DNA from: Roseibium sp. MMSF_3412
GTDB taxonomy: Bacteria; Pseudomonadota; Alphaproteobacteria; Rhizobiales; Stappiaceae
Direction of reading: 5' to 3'
Assembly: GCF_030733265.1 (NCBI RefSeq)
Contig: NZ_JASHJI010000015.1
Location: 62,001-126,000, forward strand
Length of the DNA: 64,000 nucleotides
A program made the translations under genes and the position numbers. This document shows, piece by piece, positions 41,155 to 50,511 of this stretch (position 1 is the first letter of the stretch; the number at the start of each line of letters is the position of its first letter). Below the pieces are notes generated by a model, which was not told the DNA's origin, did no database searches, and was given only the letters and a program-made list of their open reading frames with translations.

Positions 41155-41459
41155 GATTTCGGTTCGCCTTCGACAGGGGCGGCACCATAAGGTCTGAATT
41201 CAGCAGGGACCGGGAGGTTGGCAAGGCGCAGTTCAAGCAGCAGTCTTATCGATGGCCGCACCGCAAACAGGAAAGATCCGATCAGAAACAGCCATGTTCC
41301 GCTAAACACAAGCTTTGGATAGAAAAAGAAGACACTCCCGACAATAAAGGTCAGCGCAGCCAGAAATTCCACGATCGTCCGGTAGAGTTCGTATTTGCGG
41401 ACCAACTCGGCGTGATGGGGTGACGCCGAGCGCAGACCATCATCGAAGAGCTTGCTCAT
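41151..41459 (-). CDS. YrhK-family small membrane protein in the cob operon
   Basis: A 102-residue protein with two membrane helices: [48 protein letters not shown], a typical YrhK-like domain (PF14145). The N-terminus is hydrophilic and the C-terminus short and Pro-rich. Its stop overlaps the cobQ start (ATGA) and it begins 62 bp after cobO, so it is embedded in the cobalamin operon. No biochemical role is established for the family; a link to cobalt/corrinoid handling is inference from position only. Confidence 0.78.
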   Translation of the reverse strand: MSKLFDDGLRSASPHHAELVRKYELYRTIVEFLAALTFIVGSVFFFYPKLVFSGTWLFLIGSFLFAVRPSIRLLLELRLANLPVPAEFRPYGAAPVEGEPKS

Positions 41460-41521
41460 GTGCGTTCAATCCTTCCTGAATGCCTTGTCAGCGTTGTGCG
41501 CGAAAACCGTGGTTCCTTTGC

Positions 41522-42160
41522 CTAGAACTCGATCCCTTCCTGCGGCTTTACGCCGGACCGGAACGGGTGCTTTACCTGGGTCATGTCCGTGACGAGGTCA
41601 GCGATCTCGACAAGTTCGTCCTTTGCATTGCGGCCGGTCACGACGACATGAACATCATCGGGTTTTTCATTCTTCAGAAAGTCGACGACCTTGGCGATGT
41701 CGATATAGTCATAGCGCAGAACGATGTTCAGTTCATCGCAAAGGATCAGCCGGTAATCGCCCGAGGTGATCATCTCCTTGGCCGCTTCCCAGGCCTGTTC
41801 CGCGGCATCGATATCGCGCTGGCGGTCCTGCGTTTCCCAGGTAAAACCCTCGCCCATGCGCTTGATCGTCACAAGGTCGGAAAACCGCTCCAGGGCCATC
41901 CGCTCGCCGGTTTCGATCCGGCCTTTCACGAACTGGACAACGCCTACCTTGTGTCCGTGGCCGAGCGAGCGGAATACCATGCCGAAACCAGCGGTCGATT
42001 TACCTTTTCCCTTGCCGGTGTGAACAATCAGCAGCCCCTTTTCGATTGTCTTGGTCGCCATGATCTTGTCGCGCGCAGCTTTTTTCTTGCGCATTTTCTC
42101 GGCGTGACGGGCGTTCAGTTCTTCTTCGGTCAACTCGGGCTTTTCGGTATCGGCAGTCAC
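41522..42160 (-). CDS. cobO: Cob(I)yrinic acid a,c-diamide adenosyltransferase
   Basis: A 212-residue CobA/CobO-type ATP:corrinoid adenosyltransferase. After a charged N-terminal extension (EEELNARHAEKMRKKKAARDKIMATKTI) the P-loop VHTGKGKGKSTAGFGMVFR (about residue 50-66) and GHKVGVVQFVKG follow, then LCDELNIVLRYDYIDIAKVVDFL and VVTGRNAKDELVEIADLVTDM. It adds the adenosyl group to the corrin cobalt. Its start overlaps the cobN stop by four bases. Confidence 0.95.
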   Translation of the reverse strand: MTADTEKPELTEEELNARHAEKMRKKKAARDKIMATKTIEKGLLIVHTGKGKGKSTAGFGMVFRSLGHGHKVGVVQFVKGRIETGERMALERFSDLVTIKRMGEGFTWETQDRQRDIDAAEQAWEAAKEMITSGDYRLILCDELNIVLRYDYIDIAKVVDFLKNEKPDDVHVVVTGRNAKDELVEIADLVTDMTQVKHPFRSGVKPQEGIEF

Positions 42161-45100
42161 GGCTTGGGTGTCCCTTCAAAACTCGTCTTCAAGTCATTCA
42201 GCGCAGCATGGGTCGAATTGCGCCTCGGCGTCCAGAGGCCACGTTCAATTGCCTCCTGAAACCGGGCAAGCATTTCGCCATATCCGGCCGGATTGGCATC
42301 TTTCAGGAAATCGCGAACTTCAAGATTGTCGATATAGGCATCATAGAGCTGATCAAAGTGATGGTTGCCGACGGCGGTCGTCGTTGCAGAAAAGGCAAAC
42401 AGGTAATCGAGCGTTGCGACCATCTCGAATGCGCCCTTGTAGCCATGCCGCATCACACCGGCTATCCACTTTGGATTGGCTGCACGCCCGCGCACGACCC
42501 GCCCGATTTCCTCGGAGAGTGTCCGGATTACCGGACGCTCGGGGCGGGAATGGTCGTTGTGAAAGACTTTCGGCGCGACACCTTTCAGCGTTTCGACCGT
42601 CGCCGCGAGGCCGCCTTCAAACTGGTAATAGTCGTCACTGTCCAGAAGGTCGTGTTCGCGATTGTCCTGGTTGTGCAAAACCGCATCCACCGAGGTCAGG
42701 CGCGCCGTCAATTCCTCCCTAGCCCCTTCTCCGCCCGCTCCGCTGCCATAGGCATATCCGCCCCAGCCGAGGAACGTATCGGCAAAGTCCGCACGTTCCC
42801 GCCACAGGCCTTCGTCTATCAGCGCCTGAAGGCCGGCTCCATAGGCTCCGGGTTTGGAGCCGAAAACGCGGAAACCGGCGCGACGGGTCGCCTCGTCTAT
42901 ATCGATGCCGTCTGCCTGGTGTTTGAGCGAGTCGAATGTCATATGCGCAGCAATCGGGTTCGCTTCCGCCGGCTCCGACAGCGCCCCGACCGCCCGGACC
43001 GCGCTGTCGAACAGATCCATCTGGTGCGGAAACGCATCCCGGAAAAAGCCTGAAACCCGCAAGGTCACATCTATCCGCGGGCGGCCAAGTTCCGACAGTT
43101 TGAGGATTTCAAACCCGGTCACCCTGCCAGATGCCGGTTCCCAGACCGGCCTGGCACCGATCAGCGCCAGGGCCTGCGCGATGTCATCTCCACCGGTGCG
43201 CATGTTGGCCGTGCCCCAACAGGTCAGTGCCAGCGATCTTGGCCATTCGCCTTCTTCCTGAAAATAGCGGTCGGCAAGAAGGGCGGCCGACTGCAGACCA
43301 AGCCGCCATGCGGTCTCGGTCGGGACAGCGCGGACGTCGACCGAATAAAAGTTCCTTCCGGTCGGCAGCACATCCGGTCGGCCGCGCGAAGGTGCGCCGG
43401 ACGGCCCAGGTTCCACGAATTTGCCGTTGAGGGCTTTCAGAACCGATCCGGTTTCCGAAGGCCCCGAATCCAGGACCGCGGGCCTGAGCGCGGTTTCGAT
43501 CTCATCAAGGACCGCTCTGGTGTTATGCCATTCGCCGTTCACATCGCGTACGCCGGCGATGAGATCGAGGCACAAGAGCTCAAGTCTTTCCACCGTGTCG
43601 CCGTTCGACCGCCAGGGCGCATCTGCGACGGACAAAAGCGCATCGGGTTTCGCGCCGGACCAGGCCTTCGCAAAGTCACAGTCAAGAGGGTCGAAGTCAC
43701 CGAGGGCAAGGTCGCGCGCAAGTGCCCTCTGCAGGCTCTGCTGATGCGCTTCGGCACCGCGCGGCACCCGGGCAAGTGCTGCAAGCAGGTCGACAAGCGG
43801 CTCTCCATCCGGGCTCCGGCCGAGAATATGAAGACCATCGCGTATCTGAAGCTCCTTCAGATCGCACAAGTGCGCATCGAGCCGGGCCAATCTTGTTTCG
43901 TCGTCCATGTTGTCATCGAGACCGATATCCCTGTCGAGGCCGTGGCGGACAGCGGCGTCGAGGATCTCGCGCGTCAAAAGCTTCAGGCGGCGCGGATCGA
44001 CTCCACTGGCGAGATAATACTCGTCCAGCAGCGTTTCCAATTCTTCGGCAACGCCGTAACTTTCCGCGCGCGTCAAAGGAGGCGTGAGGTGATCGACGAT
44101 GACAGCCGAGGTCCGCCGCTTGGCTTGCGCCCCTTCACCCGGGTCGTTGACGATGAACGGATAAATGTTCGGAACCGGTCCAAGGACCGCTTCGGGAAAG
44201 CAGGTCTGCGACAGCGCGAGCGCCTTGCCGGGCAACCATTCAAGGTTGCCGTGCTTGCCGAGATGGACAATCGCATCGGATCCAAAACTCGAGCGAAGCC
44301 AGATGTAAAACGCAAAGTAGTGATGCGGCGGAACCAGGTCCGGGTCGTGATAGGTCTCTTTCGGATCGATGTTGTAACCGCGTGCGGGCTGGATCCCGAC
44401 AACCTGGTTGCCGAAACGGTGCAGCGCCAGGCGGAACTTGCCATCGACCACATGCGGATCGCTTTCCGGCGTCCCCCAGCGTTCGGACACGGCCGTCCTC
44501 AGTTGATCCGGCAATCCGCCATAAATCCGCTGATAGTCGAAGAGCGACAGCGTTTCGTATGCCTGCCGGTCCGAACGTCCATCCAGCGAATTGGTGACGC
44601 CGGATGTCAGGAAATCCATAAGATCGGAAGATGTTTCAGGCGCGTTTCCGGTGTCGAAACCCGCGGCCTTCATGGCGCAAAGAAGCGCTGCGCAAGACGC
44701 CGGTGTATCGAGACCGACGCCATTGGCAAGGCGGCCGTCCTTGTTTGGATAGTTCGCCAGGATCAGAGCCGTCTTCTTCTCAGCCTCGGGCTTCCTGCCG
44801 AGCGCTGCCCAGTTTGCGGCCAGTCCGGCGACAAATTCGATCCTGTCGGGCACAGGCACGAAACGTACCGGTGTTGACTGGGTTGCCTCGTCAAAAATAC
44901 CTTCCTCCTTGAAGGAGACGGCGCGGGTCAGAATGCGCCCGTCTATTTCCGGCAGGACGACATGCATGGCAAGGTCGCGGATCGAAAGGCCCTGATCGCT
45001 TTCCTCCCAACCCTCTTTTGAGGACGATGAAAACACCACCTGCAGCACCGGCTTTCCGACCCTGTCGAGCGGTGTCGGCTGGTGCGCCCGTCCTGCCTTT

Positions 45101-45915
45101 GAAACGGCAAAAGCTGTTCCGTTCAGAACGACGTCCGGTTTCGCGCCATCAAACAGGCTTCCCAGGATCGCAACCGATTCAGCTTCCTTAAGACTGGAAA
45201 CGAAAACCGGCAACGCATTTATGCCGGCCAGGTCGAGCGCCTCGACAAGCGCATCCACGGGTGCGGTCTGAGCCCCCTGAATGAGCGCACGGTAAAACGT
45301 GATGGCGGCGACCGGGCGGGAAAGGTCGGGCCACAACGCCTTCAGGTCCTGGAGATCCGGTGCAGCCCGTCCCTTGAGGTAGACACCGGCCCGGGGAAGC
45401 GGAACCGGGTGAGCCGGGTCGTCGGCAAGTCCGATGAGGAAGGCGGCGTAGCGCAGCGCATTGGCGTAGTTTTCCGCACCGCCTTCGACACAATACCGCC
45501 AGAACCGGTGCACCTCGTCGGCGGGGCGGGTCGAGTGCGCCGTCAGTTTGTCGTCCCACTTGTCGTCGCCCGGAATGACGATCAGCTCGCTGCCGTTCGC
45601 CCGGATTTCCTCGCCGATCCGTTCAAGACCGTAGCGCCAGTATTCAACCCCGCCCAGGATACGCAGGACTACGAGTTTCGACCCCCTGACCGTCTGTTCC
45701 GCATAGAGATCTATCGAATACGGATGCGACAGCGCCATGAGATTGGCGAGGCGCAGGCTCGCACGATCCGCACCAAGACCGGCATGCGACGAGGCAAAAC
45801 TGCCCAGTTCTGTGTCCGCCGCTGAAAGAAACAGGATATCAGCGGGCGATTGCCCCAGATCGACGGCATCTCCTCCGTCGTCGATCCGTCGTGTCTGACT
45901 GGCCAATATATGCAT
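42157..45915 (-). CDS. cobN: Cobaltochelatase subunit CobN
   Basis: The 1252-residue large subunit of the ATP-dependent CobNST cobalt chelatase, the marker of the aerobic cobalamin route. It begins MHILASQTRRIDDGGDAVDLGQSPADILFLSAAD, and later contains YNIDPKETYHDPDLVPPHHYFAFYIWLR, HLGKHGNLEWLPGKALALS, LTCWGTANMRTGGDDIAQALALIG and NPKWIAGVMRHGYKGAFEMVATLDYLFAFSATT near the C-terminus. Length matches the family. cobS and cobT are not in this window. It begins about 80 bp after cobW. Confidence 0.97.
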   Translation of the reverse strand: MHILASQTRRIDDGGDAVDLGQSPADILFLSAADTELGSFASSHAGLGADRASLRLANLMALSHPYSIDLYAEQTVRGSKLVVLRILGGVEYWRYGLERIGEEIRANGSELIVIPGDDKWDDKLTAHSTRPADEVHRFWRYCVEGGAENYANALRYAAFLIGLADDPAHPVPLPRAGVYLKGRAAPDLQDLKALWPDLSRPVAAITFYRALIQGAQTAPVDALVEALDLAGINALPVFVSSLKEAESVAILGSLFDGAKPDVVLNGTAFAVSKAGRAHQPTPLDRVGKPVLQVVFSSSSKEGWEESDQGLSIRDLAMHVVLPEIDGRILTRAVSFKEEGIFDEATQSTPVRFVPVPDRIEFVAGLAANWAALGRKPEAEKKTALILANYPNKDGRLANGVGLDTPASCAALLCAMKAAGFDTGNAPETSSDLMDFLTSGVTNSLDGRSDRQAYETLSLFDYQRIYGGLPDQLRTAVSERWGTPESDPHVVDGKFRLALHRFGNQVVGIQPARGYNIDPKETYHDPDLVPPHHYFAFYIWLRSSFGSDAIVHLGKHGNLEWLPGKALALSQTCFPEAVLGPVPNIYPFIVNDPGEGAQAKRRTSAVIVDHLTPPLTRAESYGVAEELETLLDEYYLASGVDPRRLKLLTREILDAAVRHGLDRDIGLDDNMDDETRLARLDAHLCDLKELQIRDGLHILGRSPDGEPLVDLLAALARVPRGAEAHQQSLQRALARDLALGDFDPLDCDFAKAWSGAKPDALLSVADAPWRSNGDTVERLELLCLDLIAGVRDVNGEWHNTRAVLDEIETALRPAVLDSGPSETGSVLKALNGKFVEPGPSGAPSRGRPDVLPTGRNFYSVDVRAVPTETAWRLGLQSAALLADRYFQEEGEWPRSLALTCWGTANMRTGGDDIAQALALIGARPVWEPASGRVTGFEILKLSELGRPRIDVTLRVSGFFRDAFPHQMDLFDSAVRAVGALSEPAEANPIAAHMTFDSLKHQADGIDIDEATRRAGFRVFGSKPGAYGAGLQALIDEGLWRERADFADTFLGWGGYAYGSGAGGEGAREELTARLTSVDAVLHNQDNREHDLLDSDDYYQFEGGLAATVETLKGVAPKVFHNDHSRPERPVIRTLSEEIGRVVRGRAANPKWIAGVMRHGYKGAFEMVATLDYLFAFSATTTAVGNHHFDQLYDAYIDNLEVRDFLKDANPAGYGEMLARFQEAIERGLWTPRRNSTHAALNDLKTSFEGTPKP

Positions 45916-45995
45916 GCGTGCAGGTCTTTTTCTTGTCTGGCGCGAAGGGTGGCAAGGCTATTTCGAACGTTCAAGGCCCAAGTCGTGCCAACTGT

Positions 45996-47090
45996 TCAAG
46001 CGGCAGCTTTGACGTTTCCGAACAGCGTCCGAATGGCGGTAAGGTCAAACCCTTTCAGACCGATCACCACCAGCTTTCCGGAACTCTCCGCTCCTGCGGC
46101 AAACCAGGTTTCCACCCGAGGTCCAACGGCCTGTACCATGGCGGGCGCGGATTTCCCCTCAATTGCGACCGACCCCTTGATGCGTAGCACGCCCTCGATT
46201 GCCATTCCCTCCAGCACTCTTTCTTCCACGCCTTTCAAGCTGTGGAACGTCGGCACGTCAATGACATGGCTTTCGAAGTCGTCGTGATGGTGATGGTCGT
46301 GATGGTGGTGATCATGGTCATGGTCATGGTCATGGTCGTGGTCGTGATGATGATGTTCGTGACGCGCGGCCATGTCGTCTTCAGCTGCGGACTGACGGCC
46401 GAGCAGAACTTCGATGGGCAACGTTCCCTTCTCCGAAGAAACGATGTGAACAGCGGGACGAACGTCTGCCTGTATCCGCTCCTCCACCGATTTCAGCGTC
46501 TCGACCGATACCAGGTCGGCCTTGTTCAAAACGACGAGGTCAGCGCAGCGCAACTGATCGTGAAACAGCTCTTCCACGGGACTTTCGTGATCGAGTGCCT
46601 CGTCGGCGGCGCGCTGGGCCTCAAGTGCGTCTTCATCGAGTGCGATCCGGCCCTCGGCAAGCGCAGCCGCATCCAGAACCGTGACAACGCCATCGACGGT
46701 GACTTTCGTCTTGACGCTCGGCCAGGAAAAGGCGCGCACAAGCGGCTGGGGCAGCGCCAGACCGGATGTCTCGATTACAATATGCTCGGGCGGTGTCTCG
46801 CGCGACAGGAGCATCTCCATGGTCGGAAGGAAATCGTCTGCGACGGTGCAGCAGATGCAGCCGTTGGTGAGTTCCACGACTTCTTCCGCGGCGCAATCCG
46901 GATCGGCACAACCATTCACCAGCGAGCCGTCGAAGCCCATGTCGCCGAATTCATTGACGATCAGCGCGATTTTCCGGCCATTGGCGTTCTGCAGAAGGTT
47001 ACGGATCAGCGTCGTTTTTCCGGCACCCAGAAAACCGGTGACGATCGTTGCCGGGATTTTCTGTCCATTTTGGGGGGTCAACCTAGTCAT
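45996..47090 (-). CDS. cobW: Cobalamin biosynthesis protein CobW (COG0523 GTPase)
   Basis: A 364-residue G3E P-loop GTPase thought to deliver metal, cobalt in this context. The P-loop is TGFLGAGKTTLIRNLL (about residue 19), the metal-binding Cys motif is TNGCICCTVADD (about residue 76), and NKADL lies near residue 185. Between residues ~240 and 275 is a His/Asp repeat (HEHHHHDHDHDHDHD and further), encoded by a hexanucleotide-like repeat at 46281-46363. The C-terminal CobW_C domain ends TAIRTLFGNVKAAA. The start overlaps the end of cobP (ATGA). Confidence 0.95.
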   Translation of the reverse strand: MTRLTPQNGQKIPATIVTGFLGAGKTTLIRNLLQNANGRKIALIVNEFGDMGFDGSLVNGCADPDCAAEEVVELTNGCICCTVADDFLPTMEMLLSRETPPEHIVIETSGLALPQPLVRAFSWPSVKTKVTVDGVVTVLDAAALAEGRIALDEDALEAQRAADEALDHESPVEELFHDQLRCADLVVLNKADLVSVETLKSVEERIQADVRPAVHIVSSEKGTLPIEVLLGRQSAAEDDMAARHEHHHHDHDHDHDHDHDHHHHDHHHHDDFESHVIDVPTFHSLKGVEERVLEGMAIEGVLRIKGSVAIEGKSAPAMVQAVGPRVETWFAAGAESSGKLVVIGLKGFDLTAIRTLFGNVKAAA

Positions 47091-47641
47091 AGCGAAATGT
47101 CCGTGTGCGGGTTGGGTTTTATCAGCAGGGGCAGACCTGCGGCGACAAAAATGACCTGGCCGCAGGCCTCAGCAATATCCTGGTTGAGACGCCCCTGCGC
47201 ATCGCGAAACGACCTTGAAAGTCGGTTGTCCGGCACGATCCCCATACCGACCTCGTTCGAAACAAGGATGCAGGCGGAGGACAACGCGCGAACAGCCTCG
47301 CAAAGCCTTGCGGTCTCGGCGGCAACGTCTTTTTCAGCAAAAGTCAGATTGGACAGCCAAAGCGTGAGACAATCGACCAGCACAACCCGCCCCGGGCGGC
47401 ATTCACGGGACAGGACACCCGCGAGGTCGAATTGTTCTTCGATGGTCTGCCACCCGTCGCCGCGCTGGCGCTGATGTGCCGCGATGCGGTCAGCCATCTC
47501 GGAATCGAATGCCGCGCCCGTGGCGACGTAGATCTTCTGAAGACCGGTTCGGGCTGCAAGTCCTTCGGCAAATCTGCTTTTGCCGGACCGTGCGCCTCCG
47601 AGGACTAGTGCGGACCGGAGCCCTGTTCGTTCATTCACCAT
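47087..47641 (-). CDS. cobP: Adenosylcobinamide kinase/guanylyltransferase
   Basis: A 184-residue bifunctional CobP/CobU enzyme of nucleotide-loop assembly. P-loop LVLGGARSGKSRFAEGL (about residue 13-21), then YVATGAAFDSEMADRIAAHQRQRGDGWQTIEE containing the conserved His that takes the guanylyl group, VLVDCLTLWLSNL, VSNEVGMGIVPDNRLSRSFRDAQGRLNQDIA. The ATG at 47641 has GGGAG upstream; the frame runs on to 47809 through the riboswitch, which is not coding. First gene after the cobalamin riboswitch. Confidence 0.95.
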   Translation of the reverse strand: MVNERTGLRSALVLGGARSGKSRFAEGLAARTGLQKIYVATGAAFDSEMADRIAAHQRQRGDGWQTIEEQFDLAGVLSRECRPGRVVLVDCLTLWLSNLTFAEKDVAAETARLCEAVRALSSACILVSNEVGMGIVPDNRLSRSFRDAQGRLNQDIAEACGQVIFVAAGLPLLIKPNPHTDISL

Positions 47642-47682
47642 CGTCTCCCGGCCGTCCACCCGACAGCTGCAAGGGTTGTTCA

Positions 47683-47870
47683 CCTGACGGCCGGTCTCCT
47701 GGCTTACGGCTGGTGGCCTCATGCACCCCTTCCCGGCCCGCCGGACCAGTGGATAATGTGCAATCGCTCGCCGTCTACAGTTGCGGGGGCAGCTCCGGAG
47801 TGGCGCCACGCGCAGTCACCGGATTCCCGTTTCATCCGGATTGGGCCAAGCCCTTTCCGGAACCGTCGGA
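47683..47870 (-). ncRNA. Cobalamin (AdoCbl) riboswitch
   Basis: The minus strand shows the cobalamin aptamer: B12 box AGCCAGGAGACCGGCC (complement of 47689-47704), GAAACGGGAATCCGGTG in the 5' half (about 47818-47835), GCTGCCCCCGCAACTGTA in the core (about 47776-47795) and a possible P1 pairing GACGG (47863-47867) with CCGTC (47686-47690). It ends about 40 nt before the cobP start, so it is placed to repress the whole cobP-cobW-cobN-cobO-yrhK-cobQ operon when cobalamin is abundant. Confidence 0.95.
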
Positions 47871-48195
47871 TTCCTTCCTAACCGCATATTCTGCAGGTGA
47901 CAAGCGCGAGAAATCGCTATGGCTGAGTCTTGCGGTTGGAAGAAGGTGATCGCGTCTGAAACAATTCTCGGCGTTATCGAGGCGCAAGCCTCCTTTTCCA
48001 GGGCATGGTCTGCGCGCGGCTGCGCACTCGGTGTTTTCTTCTAGTACACTGTTTTTCTTATATTTTTCAACACAGAGCACAAAAAAATGACGGCAAGGGG
48101 AAAAAAACACGTGCTGGGGCTTGGCAAACGGATCAAGCCTTTGATATACGCATCTCCATCGACGGGGCGGTTACTAACCGGCCCCAACGTGGTGA

Positions 48196-48271
48196 TCCCC
48201 AGTAGCTCAGTTGGTAGAGCAAGCGACTGTTAATCGCTGGGTCGCTGGTTCGAGTCCGGCCTGGGGAGCCA
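48196..48271 (+). tRNA. tRNA-Asn (GTT)
   Basis: 76-nt cloverleaf: acceptor TCCCCAG/CTGGGGA, D-arm TAGCTCAGTTGGTAGAGCA, anticodon loop CTGTTAA (anticodon GTT), T-loop GGTTCGAGTCC and an encoded CCA at 48269-48271. Confidence 0.97.
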
Positions 48272-48641
48272 TCACCACCTGTTATTTCCGTGACAATTCA
48301 GCCAATCCGATGTGAACGCGCACCTGTGTTCACGCGATCCCAGGCGCGTCGCGCTTTGCCACTGTTCACAGGCCCGCCCGTCACGGCTCACTGATTCCTG
48401 CAAACTCCGCCACTTTCGCTCGTGCCTGCGAGCAAAAACGCGCCATCATTTTCTGACTCGTGATATTTACTGACATGTAATACGAAACATTACAGGCCTA
48501 TATTTAGCAAATGCTTCATATATATTTATTTTTTTCTTTTTCATGATCGGATTTGACTGCAACAGGACTTCACAACTTAAAGCCTATGGGCTAGCGTCCC
48601 GAAATGCACAACTTTTGATTTAAATTTAAACGAAGGAACAG
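48272..48641. other. 370-bp AT-rich gap after tRNA-Asn
   Basis: No gene seen. The second half (about 48465-48560) is strongly AT-rich, including runs such as ATATATTTATTTTTTTC, and probably carries the promoter of the unknown gene at 48642. No integrase or direct repeat of the tRNA end was found, so I do not call an attachment site. Confidence 0.5.
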
Positions 48642-49145
48642 ATGGCGAAGATCGTGGTCGAGACCGCTGAGACCAAGAAAAAGGTCACGGAGGCTCTGAG
48701 AGTGAACGACTTTCAGAGTGCTGTCGAATTCTACAGGGAAAACTCGGCAACCGGCCAACCTTTCGGAACAATTCTGAATGGGGACCTGAGTGACGCGGAG
48801 CACCAGCTCCTTCTTCAGATCAATCCGAGCGATGATGACAAGGCTTCGGGTGGATTCGTGATTGGTTTCCAGGAATTGGCAGACGCGGTTTATGATGCCC
48901 TGAGCTACAGCGGTCAGACACGCGCCCTGTCCGACTATCCTGCCTTCGGAGAAGACGTGGATGAAGGTTTCTCTGAACCGAAAGGCGAATTCGGTGCCTT
49001 CGATCCGGTGGCGATCATGGAAAGAAAACGCGCGGAAGCAGAAGCACTTGCCGATGCGCTTGGCGGTGCCGCCGACAAGCTTCGGATAGACGTGCCCAGA
49101 TATGACGAATGGCTCACCAAAATGAAGCGAGCCGAAGAAAAATAG
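48642..49145 (+). CDS. Uncharacterised acidic protein
   Basis: A 167-residue soluble acidic protein starting at an ATG with AAGGAA upstream. It begins AKIVVETAETKKKVTEALRVNDF, has a central GFVIGFQELADAVYDAL segment and ends in a charged helix (PVAIMERKRAEAEALADALGG) and KMKRAEEK. No family recognised, no signal peptide, no membrane helix. It stands alone behind tRNA-Asn, preceded by an AT-rich promoter region. Confidence 0.6.
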   Translation: MAKIVVETAETKKKVTEALRVNDFQSAVEFYRENSATGQPFGTILNGDLSDAEHQLLLQINPSDDDKASGGFVIGFQELADAVYDALSYSGQTRALSDYPAFGEDVDEGFSEPKGEFGAFDPVAIMERKRAEAEALADALGGAADKLRIDVPRYDEWLTKMKRAEEK

Positions 49146-49420
49146 CTGCGCGGGCAGTCTGCCGCAAACATTCATGCAGCGCGCGAACCGCGACATGGTC
49201 CGAGGGCCGGACTGACCGGGGACACCTCCGTAATAAGATGCGCAAACGGCCTAATCCCCCACGCGATGCATGGGGTTTAATTGCCGGGGCAAGAGGTCTG
49301 CATCGCCCGGTTTCAGGTTGCTCAGAAAAACGGCTGACATGGCCGGGAACCGATGCGTTGCGACCTTCTTCCGGCCATTCGTTCCATTTGGACCACCATG
49401 AACCTTTGCGGAGACCGATC

Positions 49421-50482
49421 ATGCGAATTCCGGCGTTTCTGGCCGTCACGATATTGTTTGCACCTCCCCTTGCGGCGCATGACCTGCAGACCCGCCAAAG
49501 CCAGAGCGTCGTTCCCATTCCGGACTACGCGCTGCCATATGGCGAGGCGTCGGCCGCAACGGCCCTTCAGGCTGTAAAAGCGCTGCTGACGCATTTCGAT
49601 AAAGCCGAGACCGCGAAGTTCGTGTTCGCGTTCGACGCGGAAAATCGGACGACCTGGTCAAACCTTCCAGCGGCCATGGTGGAGCGTGCGGGTATTTCGG
49701 TCGCAGATATGAGCGAAGACCAGCGGTCCTCTCTCTTTGTCTTCCTTGCCTCGTCCCTCAGCAAAGACGGTTACGAGCGCGTCGCGGACATCATGGCAGC
49801 GGAAGCCTTTCTGAGCCAAGACGCGCGCGCCGACCGTTTTCAATGGTCTCCCGAGAACTATTGGTTCGCGATTTACGGAAGTCCGTCGTCGCAGGAAGCC
49901 TGGGCCTGGCAGTTCGGCGGCCATCACCTCGGTCTCAACGTCTCCATTCTCGGGAACGAAATCAAATCGCTGTCTCCTTCGTTTGTCGGCACGGAACCTG
50001 CGATTTTCACGCTTGACGGTACCAATTTCGAAGTGGGGTATGACATGCATCAGGCAGGCTATGCGGTGTTCAATGCACTGAACACCGGTCAGCAAAGCCA
50101 GGCGGCTTCAGGTTCGGTTCCGGAGAACGTTCTGACGGGGCCGGGCAAAGACGGCGTGGTGCCGCCTGTCATCGGGCTGGAAGCCTCCGCGATGTCACCG
50201 GACCAGAAAGATCTTCTGACCAGTGCCATACGCCAATGGGTCTCCATTCTGCCAAAGGCGGATGCTGAGCGCCGGATGACCGAGCTCACCGCCGAATTGG
50301 ACAGCATATCTTTCGCCTGGACCGGAACCGATGAAATCAACACGCCGGCCTACATGCGAATCCAGGGACCGAGCCTGATCATCGAACTTTTGTCGACAGG
50401 CGAAAATGTCGGCGGCAACGCGTCGGGCGCCGGGCACTACCACACCATGTATCGCAATCCGAAAACCGACTACGGACGCTAG
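49421..50482 (+). CDS. DUF3500-domain exported protein
   Basis: A 353-residue protein with a signal peptide (RIPAFLAVTILFAPPLAA, cleavage after LAA-H). The mature part matches the DUF3500 family: TWSNLPAAMVERAGISVADMSEDQR, AENYWFAIYG-like FQWSPENYWFAIYGSPSSQEAWAWQFGGHHLGLN, AIFTLDGTNFE and the C-terminal ISFAWTGTDEINTPAYMRIQGPSLIIE, HYHTMYRNPKTDYG. The His clusters suggest metal binding (inference). I use the ATG at 49421 with GGAG upstream. It is followed 29 bp later by cytochrome b561, probably in one transcript. Function unknown. Confidence 0.85.
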   Translation: MRIPAFLAVTILFAPPLAAHDLQTRQSQSVVPIPDYALPYGEASAATALQAVKALLTHFDKAETAKFVFAFDAENRTTWSNLPAAMVERAGISVADMSEDQRSSLFVFLASSLSKDGYERVADIMAAEAFLSQDARADRFQWSPENYWFAIYGSPSSQEAWAWQFGGHHLGLNVSILGNEIKSLSPSFVGTEPAIFTLDGTNFEVGYDMHQAGYAVFNALNTGQQSQAASGSVPENVLTGPGKDGVVPPVIGLEASAMSPDQKDLLTSAIRQWVSILPKADAERRMTELTAELDSISFAWTGTDEINTPAYMRIQGPSLIIELLSTGENVGGNASGAGHYHTMYRNPKTDYGR

Positions 50483-50511
50483 AACGACCTCATCAGGGAA
50501 GGCAGATTTCC

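Noticed and set aside
43525..44877. 450-residue plus-strand frame inside cobN
   Set aside because: Antisense shadow of a full-length CobN.
46281..46363. Possible CRISPR or tandem-repeat array
   Set aside because: Units of six bases without spacers, lying inside the cobW coding frame.
46242..47474. 410-residue plus-strand frame with a Val/Met repeat
   Set aside because: Antisense of cobW/cobP; the repeat is the mirror of the His/Asp tract.
47641..47809. N-terminal extension of cobP to 47809
   Set aside because: The extension reads through the cobalamin riboswitch; the ATG at 47641 has a ribosome site and the family N-terminus.
48196..48641. tRNA-Asn as an integration site with a genomic island behind it
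   Set aside because: No integrase, no repeat of the tRNA 3' end downstream, and neighbouring genes look ordinary.
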